Origin: JAZDGX01 sp964482205
GTDB lineage: Bacteria > Eisenbacteria > RBG-16-71-46 > CAIMUX01 > WJJG01
Assembly (NCBI GenBank): GCA_964482205.1
Contig: CAYZWI010000001.1
Span: 62,001-126,000 of the forward strand
Reading direction: 5' to 3'
DNA: 64,000 bases
Shown: one piece after another, positions 7,860 to 15,700 of the stretch
How the letters are laid out: each line of letters begins with the position of its first letter
Numbering within the stretch: position 1 is the first letter of the stretch
The notes under the pieces: model-generated
What the model saw: the letters and a program-made list of their open reading frames with translations, nothing else
Told to the model about the DNA's origin: nothing
The model's database searches: none
Made by a program: the position numbers and the translations under genes

Positions 7860-8842
7860 CGGAGTCCGCGCAAGACCGTCTCTGGCTCGTCGTCGATGCC
7901 GACGCCGAGGGGGAGCGCGTCGATCGCTTTCTCGCCGATCGCCTCGACGATCTTTCGCGCAACCGGATTCAAACCCTGATTCGCGACGGCCTCGTTCGCA
8001 TCGAAGGAGCCGCCTGCCGTCCGAGCACGCGGGTCAAGGAAGGGCAATCGGTCTCCTGGCCCGCAGGCGCTGGCTTGCGGCCGGTCACGCTCTCGCCCGA
8101 ACCGCTCCCCATCGACGCGGTCTTCGAAGACGACGATGTGCTCGTGCTCAACAAGCCGCCCGGGCTCGTCGTCCATCCCGCGCCGGGACATTGGTCGGGG
8201 ACGCTCGTCAACGGGCTGCTCCATCGCTGGCCCGGATGGCAGGCGCCCGGAGGCGTGGACCGCCCGGGGATCGTCCACCGGCTGGACAAGGGCACGAGCG
8301 GGCTGATGGCGGTCGCCCGCAGCGCGCGCGGCTATCTCTCGCTCACCGCCCAGATCTCTTCTCATCTGGTGGAGCGGTCGTACATCGCGCTCGCCTGGGG
8401 CATTCTTTCCGGGAATCGCGGGGAAGTCGACGCGCCGATCGGCCGCGACCCCAAGGCTCGCCAGCGGATGGCGGTGGTCGCCGATGGAAAGCCGGCCAAG
8501 ACCGCCTGGCAAGTGCTTGCCCGGTTTGACAGGCTCACGCTCGTTCGCCTAGTATTGCGCACGGGTCGCACCCATCAAGTGCGGGTGCATCTCGCCAGCC
8601 TGGGGCATCCCGTCTTCGGCGACGCTACCTATGGCGGCGGGATGGAAGCCGCGCGCCCGGCGGCGCGCGACCGGTTTCCCTTTTCCCGATGGGTCGAGGA
8701 ACTGGGCCGCCCGGCTCTGCACGCCTATCGCCTGGGATTCCGTCATCCCGCCGACGAGGAGTGGCTCGCCTTCGAAGCGCCGGTTCCAGCGGACATCGAG
8801 AAGCTCCTTCTCGCCCTGGCGGAACAGGAGGAGAGGGGATGA
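7856..8842 (+). CDS. rluD: RluD/RluA-family pseudouridine synthase
   Basis: Converts uridines in 23S rRNA to pseudouridine. The 328-residue protein has an N-terminal S4 RNA-binding domain (about residues 15-80, 'RVDRFLADRLDDLSRNRIQ') and the RluA catalytic domain with 'GIVHRLDKGTSGLMAVA', where Asp is the nucleophile, plus 'RTGRTHQVRVHLASLGHPV'. The GTG start overlaps lspA by four bases, the usual lspA-rluD pairing in many bacteria. RluD is more likely than RluA or RluC because of the S4 domain and neighbour, but the exact target site is inferred. Confidence 0.88.
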   Translation: MTESAQDRLWLVVDADAEGERVDRFLADRLDDLSRNRIQTLIRDGLVRIEGAACRPSTRVKEGQSVSWPAGAGLRPVTLSPEPLPIDAVFEDDDVLVLNKPPGLVVHPAPGHWSGTLVNGLLHRWPGWQAPGGVDRPGIVHRLDKGTSGLMAVARSARGYLSLTAQISSHLVERSYIALAWGILSGNRGEVDAPIGRDPKARQRMAVVADGKPAKTAWQVLARFDRLTLVRLVLRTGRTHQVRVHLASLGHPVFGDATYGGGMEAARPAARDRFPFSRWVEELGRPALHAYRLGFRHPADEEWLAFEAPVPADIEKLLLALAEQEERG

Positions 8843-9180
8843 AGGCATCCGCGCGCGTCGAAGGTCCGGTCACCGTGATCGCCGTGAGCGGCCAGCTTCT
8901 GGGCGGTCCCGATGCCGGCATGATGCGCCGGTTGATTCGGGAGAGTCTCGAGGGAGGCAGGAAGCACATCGTGGTCGATGTCGGCGAGGTGTCGTGGGTC
9001 AATTCCACCGGCCTTGGAATCCTGATCGCGAGCCATGTGACGGTCGCCGGCGCGGGAGGGCAACTCAAGCTCGCCCGGGTCTCGCACCGGATTTCCCAGA
9101 TTTTGATGGTGACCAAGCTGCGCACGGTGTTTGAGACCTATGATTCCGTGGAGCAGGCTATGCGAGGATTCCCAGGGTAA
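8839..9180 (+). CDS. STAS-domain anti-sigma-factor antagonist
   Basis: A 113-residue single STAS domain of the SpoIIAA/RsbV type. The switch serine that is phosphorylated by the partner kinase is visible as Ser56 in 'VNSTGLG' (family D-S-S-G-L-G). In partner switching, the unphosphorylated form binds the anti-sigma factor and frees a sigma factor. ATG 8839 overlaps the rluD stop (ATGA). The HATPase gene 95 bases downstream is the obvious partner; no sigma factor or PP2C phosphatase lies in the window. Confidence 0.88.
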   Translation: MKASARVEGPVTVIAVSGQLLGGPDAGMMRRLIRESLEGGRKHIVVDVGEVSWVNSTGLGILIASHVTVAGAGGQLKLARVSHRISQILMVTKLRTVFETYDSVEQAMRGFPG

Positions 9181-9274
9181 GATGCCCGCTCTCCGGTGAT
9201 CGGTCGGACGGCGCGGATGCGCTCGCGAGCTCGAAGCCGGTGCTCGATCCCGGGGAAGAGGTGCGAGGGTTTCG

Positions 9275-9712
9275 ATGGCCGAGGAACTGGACGCCGACCG
9301 GATCCTCCTCAGGATACCCAGCCGGCTGGAATGGCTCGATCTCGTGGACCGCATGGCGAGCGGCATCGCGCTCTTGCTCGCCTTCACTCAGGAGGAGGCG
9401 GATGGGGTGGCCAACTCGGTGCTGGAGGCGGGAACCAATGCGATCCAGCACGGCCATCGCTACGATCCCGACCTTCCGGTCGAGATCGTCTTCGAGGTCC
9501 TGTCCGACCGGCTGCGCGTCCGCGTCAAGGACGAGGGCCCCGGTTTCGACGCCGATCGCGTGTTGCGGGCCGATCCGACGAACCCCGAATTCCTGCTCGC
9601 GCCCCGTGGGCGCGGCATCTTCATCATGCGGAGCCTCATGGATGAAGTGGCCTTTTCGATCGGCGAAGGGCGGGGATGCACCGCGATTCTCACCAAGTAC
9701 CGCAAGGCCTAG
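9275..9712 (+). CDS. RsbW/SpoIIAB-like anti-sigma kinase (HATPase)
   Basis: A 145-residue GHKL ATP-binding domain. N-box 'EAGTNAIQHGH' (around residues 51-61), G1 box 'DEGPGFD' and G2 box 'GRGIFIM' are all present, so it should bind ATP. Proteins of this class phosphorylate STAS antagonists and sequester a sigma factor; pairing with the STAS protein at 8839 supports that role. The ATG follows a weak GAGG-type ribosome site. Regulation of another partner cannot be excluded because no sigma factor is nearby. Confidence 0.85.
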   Translation: MAEELDADRILLRIPSRLEWLDLVDRMASGIALLLAFTQEEADGVANSVLEAGTNAIQHGHRYDPDLPVEIVFEVLSDRLRVRVKDEGPGFDADRVLRADPTNPEFLLAPRGRGIFIMRSLMDEVAFSIGEGRGCTAILTKYRKA

Positions 9713-9742
9713 CATCCTGCCTCTTCGCCCTGGCGGTCCCCG

Positions 9743-10258
9743 GTGACCTCCGCTGCCCACATGCCGCGCGGCCGCGTGCTGGGAATCGATGTGGGCACGC
9801 GTCGCACCGGAATCGCGCTGAGCGATCCCTCCCGTTCGCTCGCCTCGCCGCTGGAAACCGTCTCCCTGGACGCCGCTGCCTTGGTGGATCACATCGCCGG
9901 GCTGGCGCGCATCCACGAGGTGAACGCGATCGTGATCGGAGTGCCCATCCGGCCGAGCGGAGACGCCGGAGAAATCGGAATGCGCGCTCAGGATCTGGCG
10001 GATCGACTTCGCGCGCGTCTCGGCGTCGAAGTCCTGCTGTGGAACGAAGCGTTGAGCAGTTGGGAGGCTGAAGAGGTTCTGAGAAAGAAGAGACGCGGGG
10101 TGCGCAAGCCGGGCGGACGCGAGAGCGCAGCGCGGCGAAGAGCAGCCGCAGCCGAGATCGACAAGGTCGCGGCCGCCCTGATCCTTCAGGATTTCCTGGA
10201 CGAAAGCGCGCGCAGGATCGCGCGTGAACCGGACGAGCGCCGAGGCGGGAACGAGTGA
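9743..10258 (+). CDS. ruvX: YqgF/RuvX-family RNase H-like nuclease
   Basis: A 171-residue RNase H-fold protein: 'VLGIDVGTRRTGIALSD' carries the first catalytic Asp, 'VLLWNEALSS' the Glu and 'AAEIDKVAAALIL' the C-terminal Asp. The family is linked to pre-16S rRNA maturation and was earlier annotated as a putative Holliday junction resolvase. The start is uncertain: GTG 9743 is used, but the ATG at 9761 is close to the fold. It overlaps mltG by four bases, a common pairing. Confidence 0.85.
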   Translation: MTSAAHMPRGRVLGIDVGTRRTGIALSDPSRSLASPLETVSLDAAALVDHIAGLARIHEVNAIVIGVPIRPSGDAGEIGMRAQDLADRLRARLGVEVLLWNEALSSWEAEEVLRKKRRGVRKPGGRESAARRRAAAAEIDKVAAALILQDFLDESARRIAREPDERRGGNE

Positions 10259-11391
10259 AGCCGGACGACGCATGGATCGCGCGCCGCAAGCGCCAACGAG
10301 CGCCTTCTCGAAGGCGGCCGCTTCCCTTTCGGGGAGGGTTCTTGCGCCTCTGGGGCACAGGAGCGGTGCTGACGCTTCTGATCGCGGGGGGCGGCGTCTC
10401 CCTTCACCTGCCCGCCCGGCCGGGTGCAACGACGGAGTACTTTCGCGTCGATTCGGGCCAGTCCTTCACCGCCGTGGAAGCGCGCCTGGCCCGCGGGGGA
10501 ATCGTCTCCTTCCGTGGCCCCCTCTCCATCTGGGCGCGCCTGACCGGGAAAGATCGGCAAATCCATCCGGGCACCTACGAGCTTTCGGCCGCGCAGACGC
10601 CCCTCGAGATCCTTCACACCCTGGTATCGGGCGACATGATCTTGAAGAGGGTCACGATTCCCGAAGGATTCACCCGGGCGCAGATTCTCGAACGGCTGCA
10701 GGCGGAGTTGCCGCTTTCGGCGAACGATCTCGCCGCGGCCGCGGCGGACGGGCAGTGGATGCAATCGCTCGGGATTCCCGGGCCTTCTCTGGAAGGCTAC
10801 CTGTTCCCCGAGACTTATCTCTTCGATCCATCCTCATCGGCGCGCGAAGTCCTCGGCACGATGGTGCGCACTTGTCTCGCGCATCTCGAAGGCGCGCGAC
10901 GCTCGCGGGCCGTCGAGCTCGGGATGAGCGATCACGCGCTGCTCACTCTGGCCTCGATCATCGAGCTCGAAGCGGCAGTGGACGATGAACGCGCGAGGAT
11001 TTCCGCCGTCTACCATAACCGCCTGCGGCAGAACCTGCTGCTCCAAGCCGACCCCACCGTGGCCTACGCGGCCGGGCGCATCGGGGAGCGGCTGACTTCA
11101 CAGGACCTCGGGGTCGATTCCCCATTCAACACCTACCAGCATGCGGGCCTTCCTCCCGGACCGATCTGCTCGCCGGGTCTGGAAAGCGTGGATGCCGCCT
11201 TGTGGCCGCTGGTGGGATGCGCGGATCTCTACTTCGTCGCGCGGGGAGATGGAACCCACATCTTCTCGCGGTCGTTGGAGCAGCACAATCGCGCCCGGGC
11301 GCAGATCGAAGCGAGCAAGCGGCCCCCGCCTTCGTCGAAAGCGAAAGCCACCAAGCCTCGCTCGCGAGGCGCCCGAAGAAAACGGCGTTGA
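10255..11391 (+). CDS. mltG: Endolytic murein transglycosylase
   Basis: Cuts nascent peptidoglycan strands at the inner membrane and sets glycan length. The 378-residue protein has one N-terminal membrane helix (about residues 30-52), a LysM-like region, then the YceG catalytic domain with the active-site Glu237 in 'LASIIELEA' and 'SPFNTYQHAGLPPGPICSPG'. The Lys/Arg-rich C-terminus is disordered. GTG 10255 overlaps the ruvX stop. Confidence 0.92.
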   Translation: MKPDDAWIARRKRQRAPSRRRPLPFRGGFLRLWGTGAVLTLLIAGGGVSLHLPARPGATTEYFRVDSGQSFTAVEARLARGGIVSFRGPLSIWARLTGKDRQIHPGTYELSAAQTPLEILHTLVSGDMILKRVTIPEGFTRAQILERLQAELPLSANDLAAAAADGQWMQSLGIPGPSLEGYLFPETYLFDPSSSAREVLGTMVRTCLAHLEGARRSRAVELGMSDHALLTLASIIELEAAVDDERARISAVYHNRLRQNLLLQADPTVAYAAGRIGERLTSQDLGVDSPFNTYQHAGLPPGPICSPGLESVDAALWPLVGCADLYFVARGDGTHIFSRSLEQHNRARAQIEASKRPPPSSKAKATKPRSRGARRKRR

Positions 11392-11603
11392 AGGAAGACG
11401 AACGTCGCAGCGGGGATGGCGGGATCCGCGGGCGGGTTTGCGCGTGGCCGGCAGTAATGCTAGCTTCCCCGCAGGTTCTCGGATTCGGCGGGAACGGCGC
11501 GGCGAAGGTGGCCAAACCAGATAGGCCGCCAGACCCCTGCGCTCGGTTGGCCCGCGAATTGTGTCGCGCACTTCCAGGCAAGAGGCGATTCGAGGAGCAG
11601 GCG

Positions 11604-11891
11604 ATGGAACGAAATGGCAAGAGGGAGAAGCCGGGCGGAGCGAGGCGAGCGAGAATCGCCAAGGAACGAGCCGCGGCCAGACAGGCTCAGGCGGATGCTT
11701 TGGTCGACCTTCCGCGGCCGCGGTTGGTGCTCCTCGGGATCGCCTGCGCCATCATCATTGCCGGGTTCATCGCCCTGGCGGCCGGTTCCACGACGCTGGC
11801 GCCGCTGCTTCTCGTCGGAGGGTTCCTGGTTGCGGTTCCTTACGCCTTGATGAAGAAGATCAAGACGGCACTCGAGAAAACCGATTCGTAG
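11604..11891 (+). CDS. Small two-helix membrane protein
   Basis: A 95-residue protein with a basic N-terminus (about 35 residues) and two hydrophobic segments, 'LVLLGIACAIIIAGFIALA' and 'LAPLLLVGGFLVAVPYALM'. It resembles small DUF3098-like membrane proteins of FCB bacteria, but this is only a resemblance and no function is known. GAGGAG lies 6 bases before the ATG. The 212 bases before it hold no gene. It precedes the tRNA-Val gene by 115 bases. Confidence 0.7.
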   Translation: MERNGKREKPGGARRARIAKERAAARQAQADALVDLPRPRLVLLGIACAIIIAGFIALAAGSTTLAPLLLVGGFLVAVPYALMKKIKTALEKTDS

Positions 11892-12006
11892 TCCGTCGCC
11901 TGCGGGGCCAGGGTGCCATGAGGCGTCGTGGGGCGAGTCCCGCGCCGGGAAGCCGCCCGGGGGGCGAGGGCCCGTGTCCCAAGGCCGCGTGCGGGTTCGC
12001 TGTTCT

Positions 12007-12080
12007 GGGCGGATAGCTCAGCTGGTTAGAGCGCCTGCCTTACAAGCAGGAGGTCACAGGTTCAATTCCTGTTTCGCCCA
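12007..12080 (+). tRNA. tRNA-Val (anticodon TAC)
   Basis: A complete 74-base cloverleaf. The acceptor GGGCGGA (12007-12013) pairs with TTCGCCC (12073-12079) with one G-T wobble; discriminator A is 12080. The D arm is GCTC/GAGC, the anticodon stem is CCTGC/GCAGG around loop CTTACAA giving anticodon TAC, and the T arm is ACAGG-TTCAATT-CCTGT. CCA is not encoded. It reads GTA and other GTN valine codons. Confidence 0.96.
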
Positions 12081-12356
12081 AGCGCCTATCATCCTGGCGG
12101 GCTCCCCGGTTGCATTCTCGAGGCCGATTCCGCCATCGCGGCATTCGGGGCGGCCGGGCGAGGGGCCCGCGGCTCGCCCTTCTCAGGCTGGAACCCCGGA
12201 GGCCTGCCCTAGGGAGGGCCAGGCGGTTGCAGGTCCGGATATGTCGGTCCGAGATCCGGCGAAGGCGAGCCACCGCCCAAGGGCAATGGACATTGTCTGG
12301 CCAGGCCCACGCCGGTCCAACCCTCTCATCCCCACGAAATTCTGACGCCTCCCGCC

Positions 12357-12386
12357 TTGACAGAAAGCCCCTTCCGCTGGTATTCT
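12357..12386 (+). promoter_or_regulatory. Sigma-70-type promoter of the dockerin-like protein gene
   Basis: A perfect TTGACA (12357-12362) and TATTCT (12381-12386) are 18 bases apart. Transcription would start near 12393, giving a long leader of about 136 bases. It is among the best promoter matches in the window. Confidence 0.65.
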
Positions 12387-12472
12387 TATCTCGTGCAAGC
12401 TAGCGGTGAGATTTTCAGAAAGGAGGTGGCGGGGCAGCAAGGATCGTGAGTTTTGCATCTTTGAGGCCTTGT

Positions 12473-12491
12473 AACCTTCCACCAGAAGGTT
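12473..12491 (+). repeat. Leader hairpin
   Basis: AACCTTC (12473-12479) pairs exactly with GAAGGTT (12485-12491) across a 5-base loop, 22 bases before the ribosome site of the gene at 12529. There is no following T-run, so it is more likely an mRNA-stability or regulatory hairpin than a terminator. Confidence 0.5.
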
Positions 12492-12528
12492 GCACCTGAG
12501 AGCAGATCAACCTAGGAGGTTCTTAGCA

Positions 12529-13119
12529 ATGAGAAGTGTGTTGATGGCACTGGTCGCGCTTGCACTGCTCGGCCTGAATGCCTGGGCGAGTGTGCCCGAT
12601 GCGGATTACTGCACCGTCACTCCTCAGGACGGGTGGGCGAATCCGAAGCTCGTCGGCATTCCATGGACCGGGGCTCTGCGCGCGGACGGGGATATCACGA
12701 TCCACATCGCGGCTTTCGGCGGCGAGCCGATCGCCAGCAGCGCAGTGCTCGTGGTGATCAATCCCGCCTGCGACGGAGTGACAAACGAGTGCGACGCCTG
12801 GGTGAACCCTGGCTACACGGACGCCAGCGGCAATTTGACGATGAATCTCCGCTACGGCGGGTGCTGCCAGATGGATGCCGCGGCGACGATCTACGCCGAT
12901 GACACGCCCATTCGCAGCTATACGATCATCGTTTCTCCGGATTGGAGCGGTACGGCGAGTGATGCCGTGGTCGGTCTGCCCGACTTCAGCCTTCTGGCTG
13001 CCAGCTACGGCGACATTGCTCCCTGCTCCGACTTCGTCGGCGGCGACAACGCAGTCGGCCTTCCGGACTTCAGCTTCTTCGCCGGCCACTACGGCGACAA
13101 CTGCACTGTAGCTCCCTGA
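12529..13119 (+). CDS. Exported protein with dockerin-like repeats
   Basis: A 196-residue protein with a clear signal peptide (hydrophobic residues 4-18, cleavage after 'NAWA'). The body (about 25-140) looks like a beta-rich domain with cysteines in 'PACDGVTNEC' and 'GGCCQMD'. The C-terminus has two copies of a dockerin-like unit, 'VVGLPDFSLLAASYGD' and 'AVGLPDFSFFAGHYGD', each followed or preceded by Asp-rich turns that may bind calcium. Function is unknown; surface location is inferred. ATG 12529 has TAGGAGGT 8 bases upstream. It is a single-gene unit with its own promoter and terminator. Confidence 0.82.
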   Translation: MRSVLMALVALALLGLNAWASVPDADYCTVTPQDGWANPKLVGIPWTGALRADGDITIHIAAFGGEPIASSAVLVVINPACDGVTNECDAWVNPGYTDASGNLTMNLRYGGCCQMDAAATIYADDTPIRSYTIIVSPDWSGTASDAVVGLPDFSLLAASYGDIAPCSDFVGGDNAVGLPDFSFFAGHYGDNCTVAP

Positions 13120-13452
13120 GCCCTCCTTTGCCGCAGCCGGCCGATCGGCCGGGTGAGGTTGTGAGCGGTCCGGGCAGACTCCCGGGCCGCTCTCTTTTTC
13201 CCCGGATGGACATCGTGGGCATGCATTGACCCGGGCGAGCATTCATCGATGGGTTGGCGCCGTGATCAGGCTTGCGCGATCCTCAGGCCCTCTCTAGGTT
13301 TCTGGGCGGATGTTCGCTTCGGTGCTTTTCTGCGAAGCGGCGCGTGCGCCTCGAACCGGGCGCGGCCGGGCGGGTAGAAGCAGCGACGGTCAACATGGCC
13401 CCGCGGCGCAAGAGATCCTCGGACTGATGGATCGAGGAAGGGACAAGCTCAA
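13120..13452 (+). other. Intergenic region with terminator
   Basis: Holds the terminator at 13163-13200. No gene is seen. A TTGACC at 13226-13231 has no good -10 box at the right distance, so the promoter of the gene at 13453 is not identified. Confidence 0.4.
13163..13200 (+). terminator. Strong intrinsic terminator
   Basis: A 12-bp stem (13163-13174 with 13181-13192, one T-G wobble) closes a 6-base loop CAGACT and is followed by TCTTTTTC. It ends the transcript of the dockerin-like protein gene. Confidence 0.9.
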
Positions 13453-14340
13453 ATGAGGTTCGGGCTCCTGGATCGCGGCCTTCGCTGGGGCCGGCTTCGT
13501 TGGGGCCCACTTTGGGGCCGCCTTCGTTTGGGCCAGCTTCTCCCGGCCGCTCTTCTCTGTTGCGGCTCGTTCATCGCCTCCCCGGCGCTGGCCGGGCCTC
13601 AGGAATATGCCGTCCTGATCCCGCATCTTCAGACATCCCTCGAGTACACGAGCAGCGTGACCAGCTACGCCGGCCAATCCGATCTCGACGACTGCGGCCA
13701 GGCGGTCGTTCAAGGAAGGGTCGACGGCGAGAAGGCCCAAGTCTGGTTCGTGCTCGTCTCCTTTGCGGAATCGCCCGGTCCCGTGGCGTTGATCGGGGCG
13801 GAATTCGGCTTCGGCGACTTCAACGCCGGCAAGGTGAGCTTTGTTGGCTGGGGGCAATGCCTGCCCGCCTCCATGGAGATCCCAAGCAGTCCTGGTTGGC
13901 CGGGCCCGGGTGAGGGGGTGGCCACCGTCATCAACCTGAGCCAGGCAGATCCCGAGGCCGACACGCTCGAAGAGCTCTACTGGTTCGCGACCTATGTCTA
14001 TTCGCCCGTCACGATTCCGCTGTCGGTGAATCCGGACACGCAGGCCGCCAATGTGATCGCTCCCGATCCCGATCCCGAGATCTACATCGTGCAGGACCGA
14101 ATCGAGACGTTCGGATCGATCGGGTTCGGCCAGGCGGGAGAGAATCCCTGCGCCTCGCCGGCCCATCCCACGGGAGGGTGCTGCTTGTGGGGCGCCTGCG
14201 AAGTGTTGCGGGAAGAGGACTGCGACGAGCAGGGCGGCCATTACCTCGGTGATTTCTCCGCCTGCTTCCCCAATCCCTGTCCCGCCCCAATCGAGACCTC
14301 GTGGGGAAGTCTGAAGAAGATGTACGAGGACATCAGGTAG
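13453..14340 (+). CDS. Exported Cys-rich protein, C-terminal SWGS tail
   Basis: A 295-residue exported protein. The N-terminus before the hydrophobic core is an unusual Trp/Arg/Gly-Leu repeat ('GLRWGRLRWGPLWGRLRLG'), then 'LLPAALLCCGSFIASPALA' with a likely cut after ALA. The central region is unassigned. Near the end is a Cys module of the form CC-x4-C...C...C-x4-C ('GGCCLWGACEVL' to 'ACFPNPCP'), a unit seen in exported proteins of FCB and planctomycete bacteria, then 'SWGSLKKMYEDIR'. It shares both with the gene at 14738, so the two are paralogues. The real start may be later than ATG 13453, which lacks a strong ribosome site. Confidence 0.75.
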   Translation: MRFGLLDRGLRWGRLRWGPLWGRLRLGQLLPAALLCCGSFIASPALAGPQEYAVLIPHLQTSLEYTSSVTSYAGQSDLDDCGQAVVQGRVDGEKAQVWFVLVSFAESPGPVALIGAEFGFGDFNAGKVSFVGWGQCLPASMEIPSSPGWPGPGEGVATVINLSQADPEADTLEELYWFATYVYSPVTIPLSVNPDTQAANVIAPDPDPEIYIVQDRIETFGSIGFGQAGENPCASPAHPTGGCCLWGACEVLREEDCDEQGGHYLGDFSACFPNPCPAPIETSWGSLKKMYEDIR

Positions 14341-14737
14341 CCGCCGTCTCTTCCTCGTGTGCCGGTTCGACCTTTCTTCGCGGCGAGATCTCCGGGCCGC
14401 CTGCGAAGATGATGCGACCCGCAGGGTAGGCCTCTCGGCGGCATCCGCCCCGCATCGACGCGCTCCGGCTGTGTTTCGGTAATCCCCACATTCGCAAACG
14501 ATTCATCGCGAAAAAAAGCCTTGTCAGCAAAGGGAATGGTGGCATACTGCCACAAGAGCGCGGATTTCCCTGAAGTCGAAGGGGCGTCCGGGGTTGGTCC
14601 GCCGCTTGGCACATGGCCCGAGGAGACGTACGCTGGCTTTGTGATCGGCGTGGTCTTCCGTTGTCGGACCGAGATCCGGCCGGCTGAAGGCAGCCGAGTT
14701 CGGGTCGAGGTGGGTGCTTGTCAAGGAGGTCGAGCCA
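14341..14737 (+). other. Intergenic region and leader
   Basis: No gene is seen in 397 bases. It carries an A-run (14511-14517), the promoter at 14521-14548, an inverted repeat over the -10 box, and a leader of about 180 bases to the ATG at 14738. No terminator for the upstream gene could be recognised. Confidence 0.4.
14521..14548 (+). promoter_or_regulatory. Promoter with palindrome over the -10 box
   Basis: TTGTCA (14521-14526) and CATACT (14543-14548) are 16 bases apart, just after an A-rich stretch that could act as an UP element. The -10 box sits in the 6-bp inverted repeat GTGGCA-TAC-TGCCAC (14539-14553), a possible operator. Transcription would start near 14555. Confidence 0.5.
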
Positions 14738-15700
14738 ATGAGAGGGATCTTCTGGGTGCTGATGTTGACGGTGGTCATCACCGGATTGGCGAATGCCGAT
14801 CCCTACGATGTCAGGAACGGAGTCGCGATCGCTCACGCACCATCCGGCCTGGCGTACTCGACGGACCCTCCGGGACCGGATTACTGCGCACACTATGAGA
14901 CGATCGCGATCACCTCGTGCGAGCAGCAGGTGAACACGATCACCGACCCCGAGCTGCAGGCAGTCTGGTATGTGCTGCTTGCCTGGACGGAGTCGAAGTA
15001 TTGGGCCGCGTTCGAGTTCGGCCTCAGCGACTATGATCCGGAAGCCTATGTGATCACGCAGAACGGAATCTGCAACCCGCCGGGCGGAGCGCTCGCGATC
15101 ACCACCGATGTCCCCGATCCCGTGTGGCCGGACCCCGGTTCCGGAATCGCCCTCGCTGCCCAGGATCGCACGGAAGCCGGCGCCTGGTCGGGGAATTTCA
15201 GACCGATGTACTGGTTTGCCGGGTATGCGTATGGCACGACGCTCGTCTCCTTGGTGAAAATGCCCGCTTCGGATGCCCTGTCAATCGTTCCTCTGCCGGG
15301 CCATGTCGGTTACGAACAGGACTTCTGGGATCCGGCTACCGTCGCCGGGGCGATGGGCATGAACACGGCCGGCAAGGCCGTCTGTCCCGTGGCCGATGTT
15401 TCCGGCGCCTGCTGCACCAGTTTCGGCGCCACCTGCACGGTGTTGACCCAGGCCGAGTGCGTCGCGCTGAGCGGAACCTTCATGGGCGCCGACACCGTCT
15501 GCGAGCCGAGCCCTTGCACGGTTCTTTCCGCCTGTTGTGTGGAAACCACCTGCGTCATGCTCTCCGGGACGGACTGCACAGAAGGCTATGGCGGCCTCTC
15601 ATTTCCCGGCGAGATCTGTCTGGAAGATGGCGGGACGATCGATTGCTCGACGCCCGCCGACGAGCACTCCTGGGGCTCGGTGAAGGCCGCCTATCGGTAG
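14738..15700 (+). CDS. Exported Cys-rich protein, paralogue of the preceding gene
   Basis: A 320-residue protein with a signal peptide (residues 1-20, cut after 'GLANA'). A central domain with 'WAAFEFGLSDYDP' and 'WPDPGSGIALA' parallels 'IGAEFGFGDFNAG' and 'WPGPGEGVATV' in the gene at 13453. Two C-terminal Cys modules follow ('GACCTSFGATCTVL' to 'CEPSPC', then 'SACCVETTCVML' onward), and the protein ends 'HSWGSVKAAYR'. Function is unknown; export to the surface or outside is inferred. ATG 14738 has AAGGAGGT 7 bases upstream. Confidence 0.8.
   Translation: MRGIFWVLMLTVVITGLANADPYDVRNGVAIAHAPSGLAYSTDPPGPDYCAHYETIAITSCEQQVNTITDPELQAVWYVLLAWTESKYWAAFEFGLSDYDPEAYVITQNGICNPPGGALAITTDVPDPVWPDPGSGIALAAQDRTEAGAWSGNFRPMYWFAGYAYGTTLVSLVKMPASDALSIVPLPGHVGYEQDFWDPATVAGAMGMNTAGKAVCPVADVSGACCTSFGATCTVLTQAECVALSGTFMGADTVCEPSPCTVLSACCVETTCVMLSGTDCTEGYGGLSFPGEICLEDGGTIDCSTPADEHSWGSVKAAYR

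Larger units (their letters stand above)
12081..12528 (+). other. Intergenic region and structured 5' leader
   Basis: No gene is seen in these 448 bases. The last 135 or so bases form the leader of the exported protein at 12529, starting from the promoter at 12357-12386. The leader contains an A/G-rich stretch (12418-12426) resembling a second ribosome site, a 7-bp hairpin at 12473-12491 and the real ribosome site at 12513-12520. A known riboswitch class was looked for but none fits. Confidence 0.5.

Noticed and set aside
12393..12528. c-di-GMP (GEMM) or other known riboswitch in the leader
   Set aside because: The conserved core bases of GEMM-I and GEMM-II are absent and the stems do not fit.
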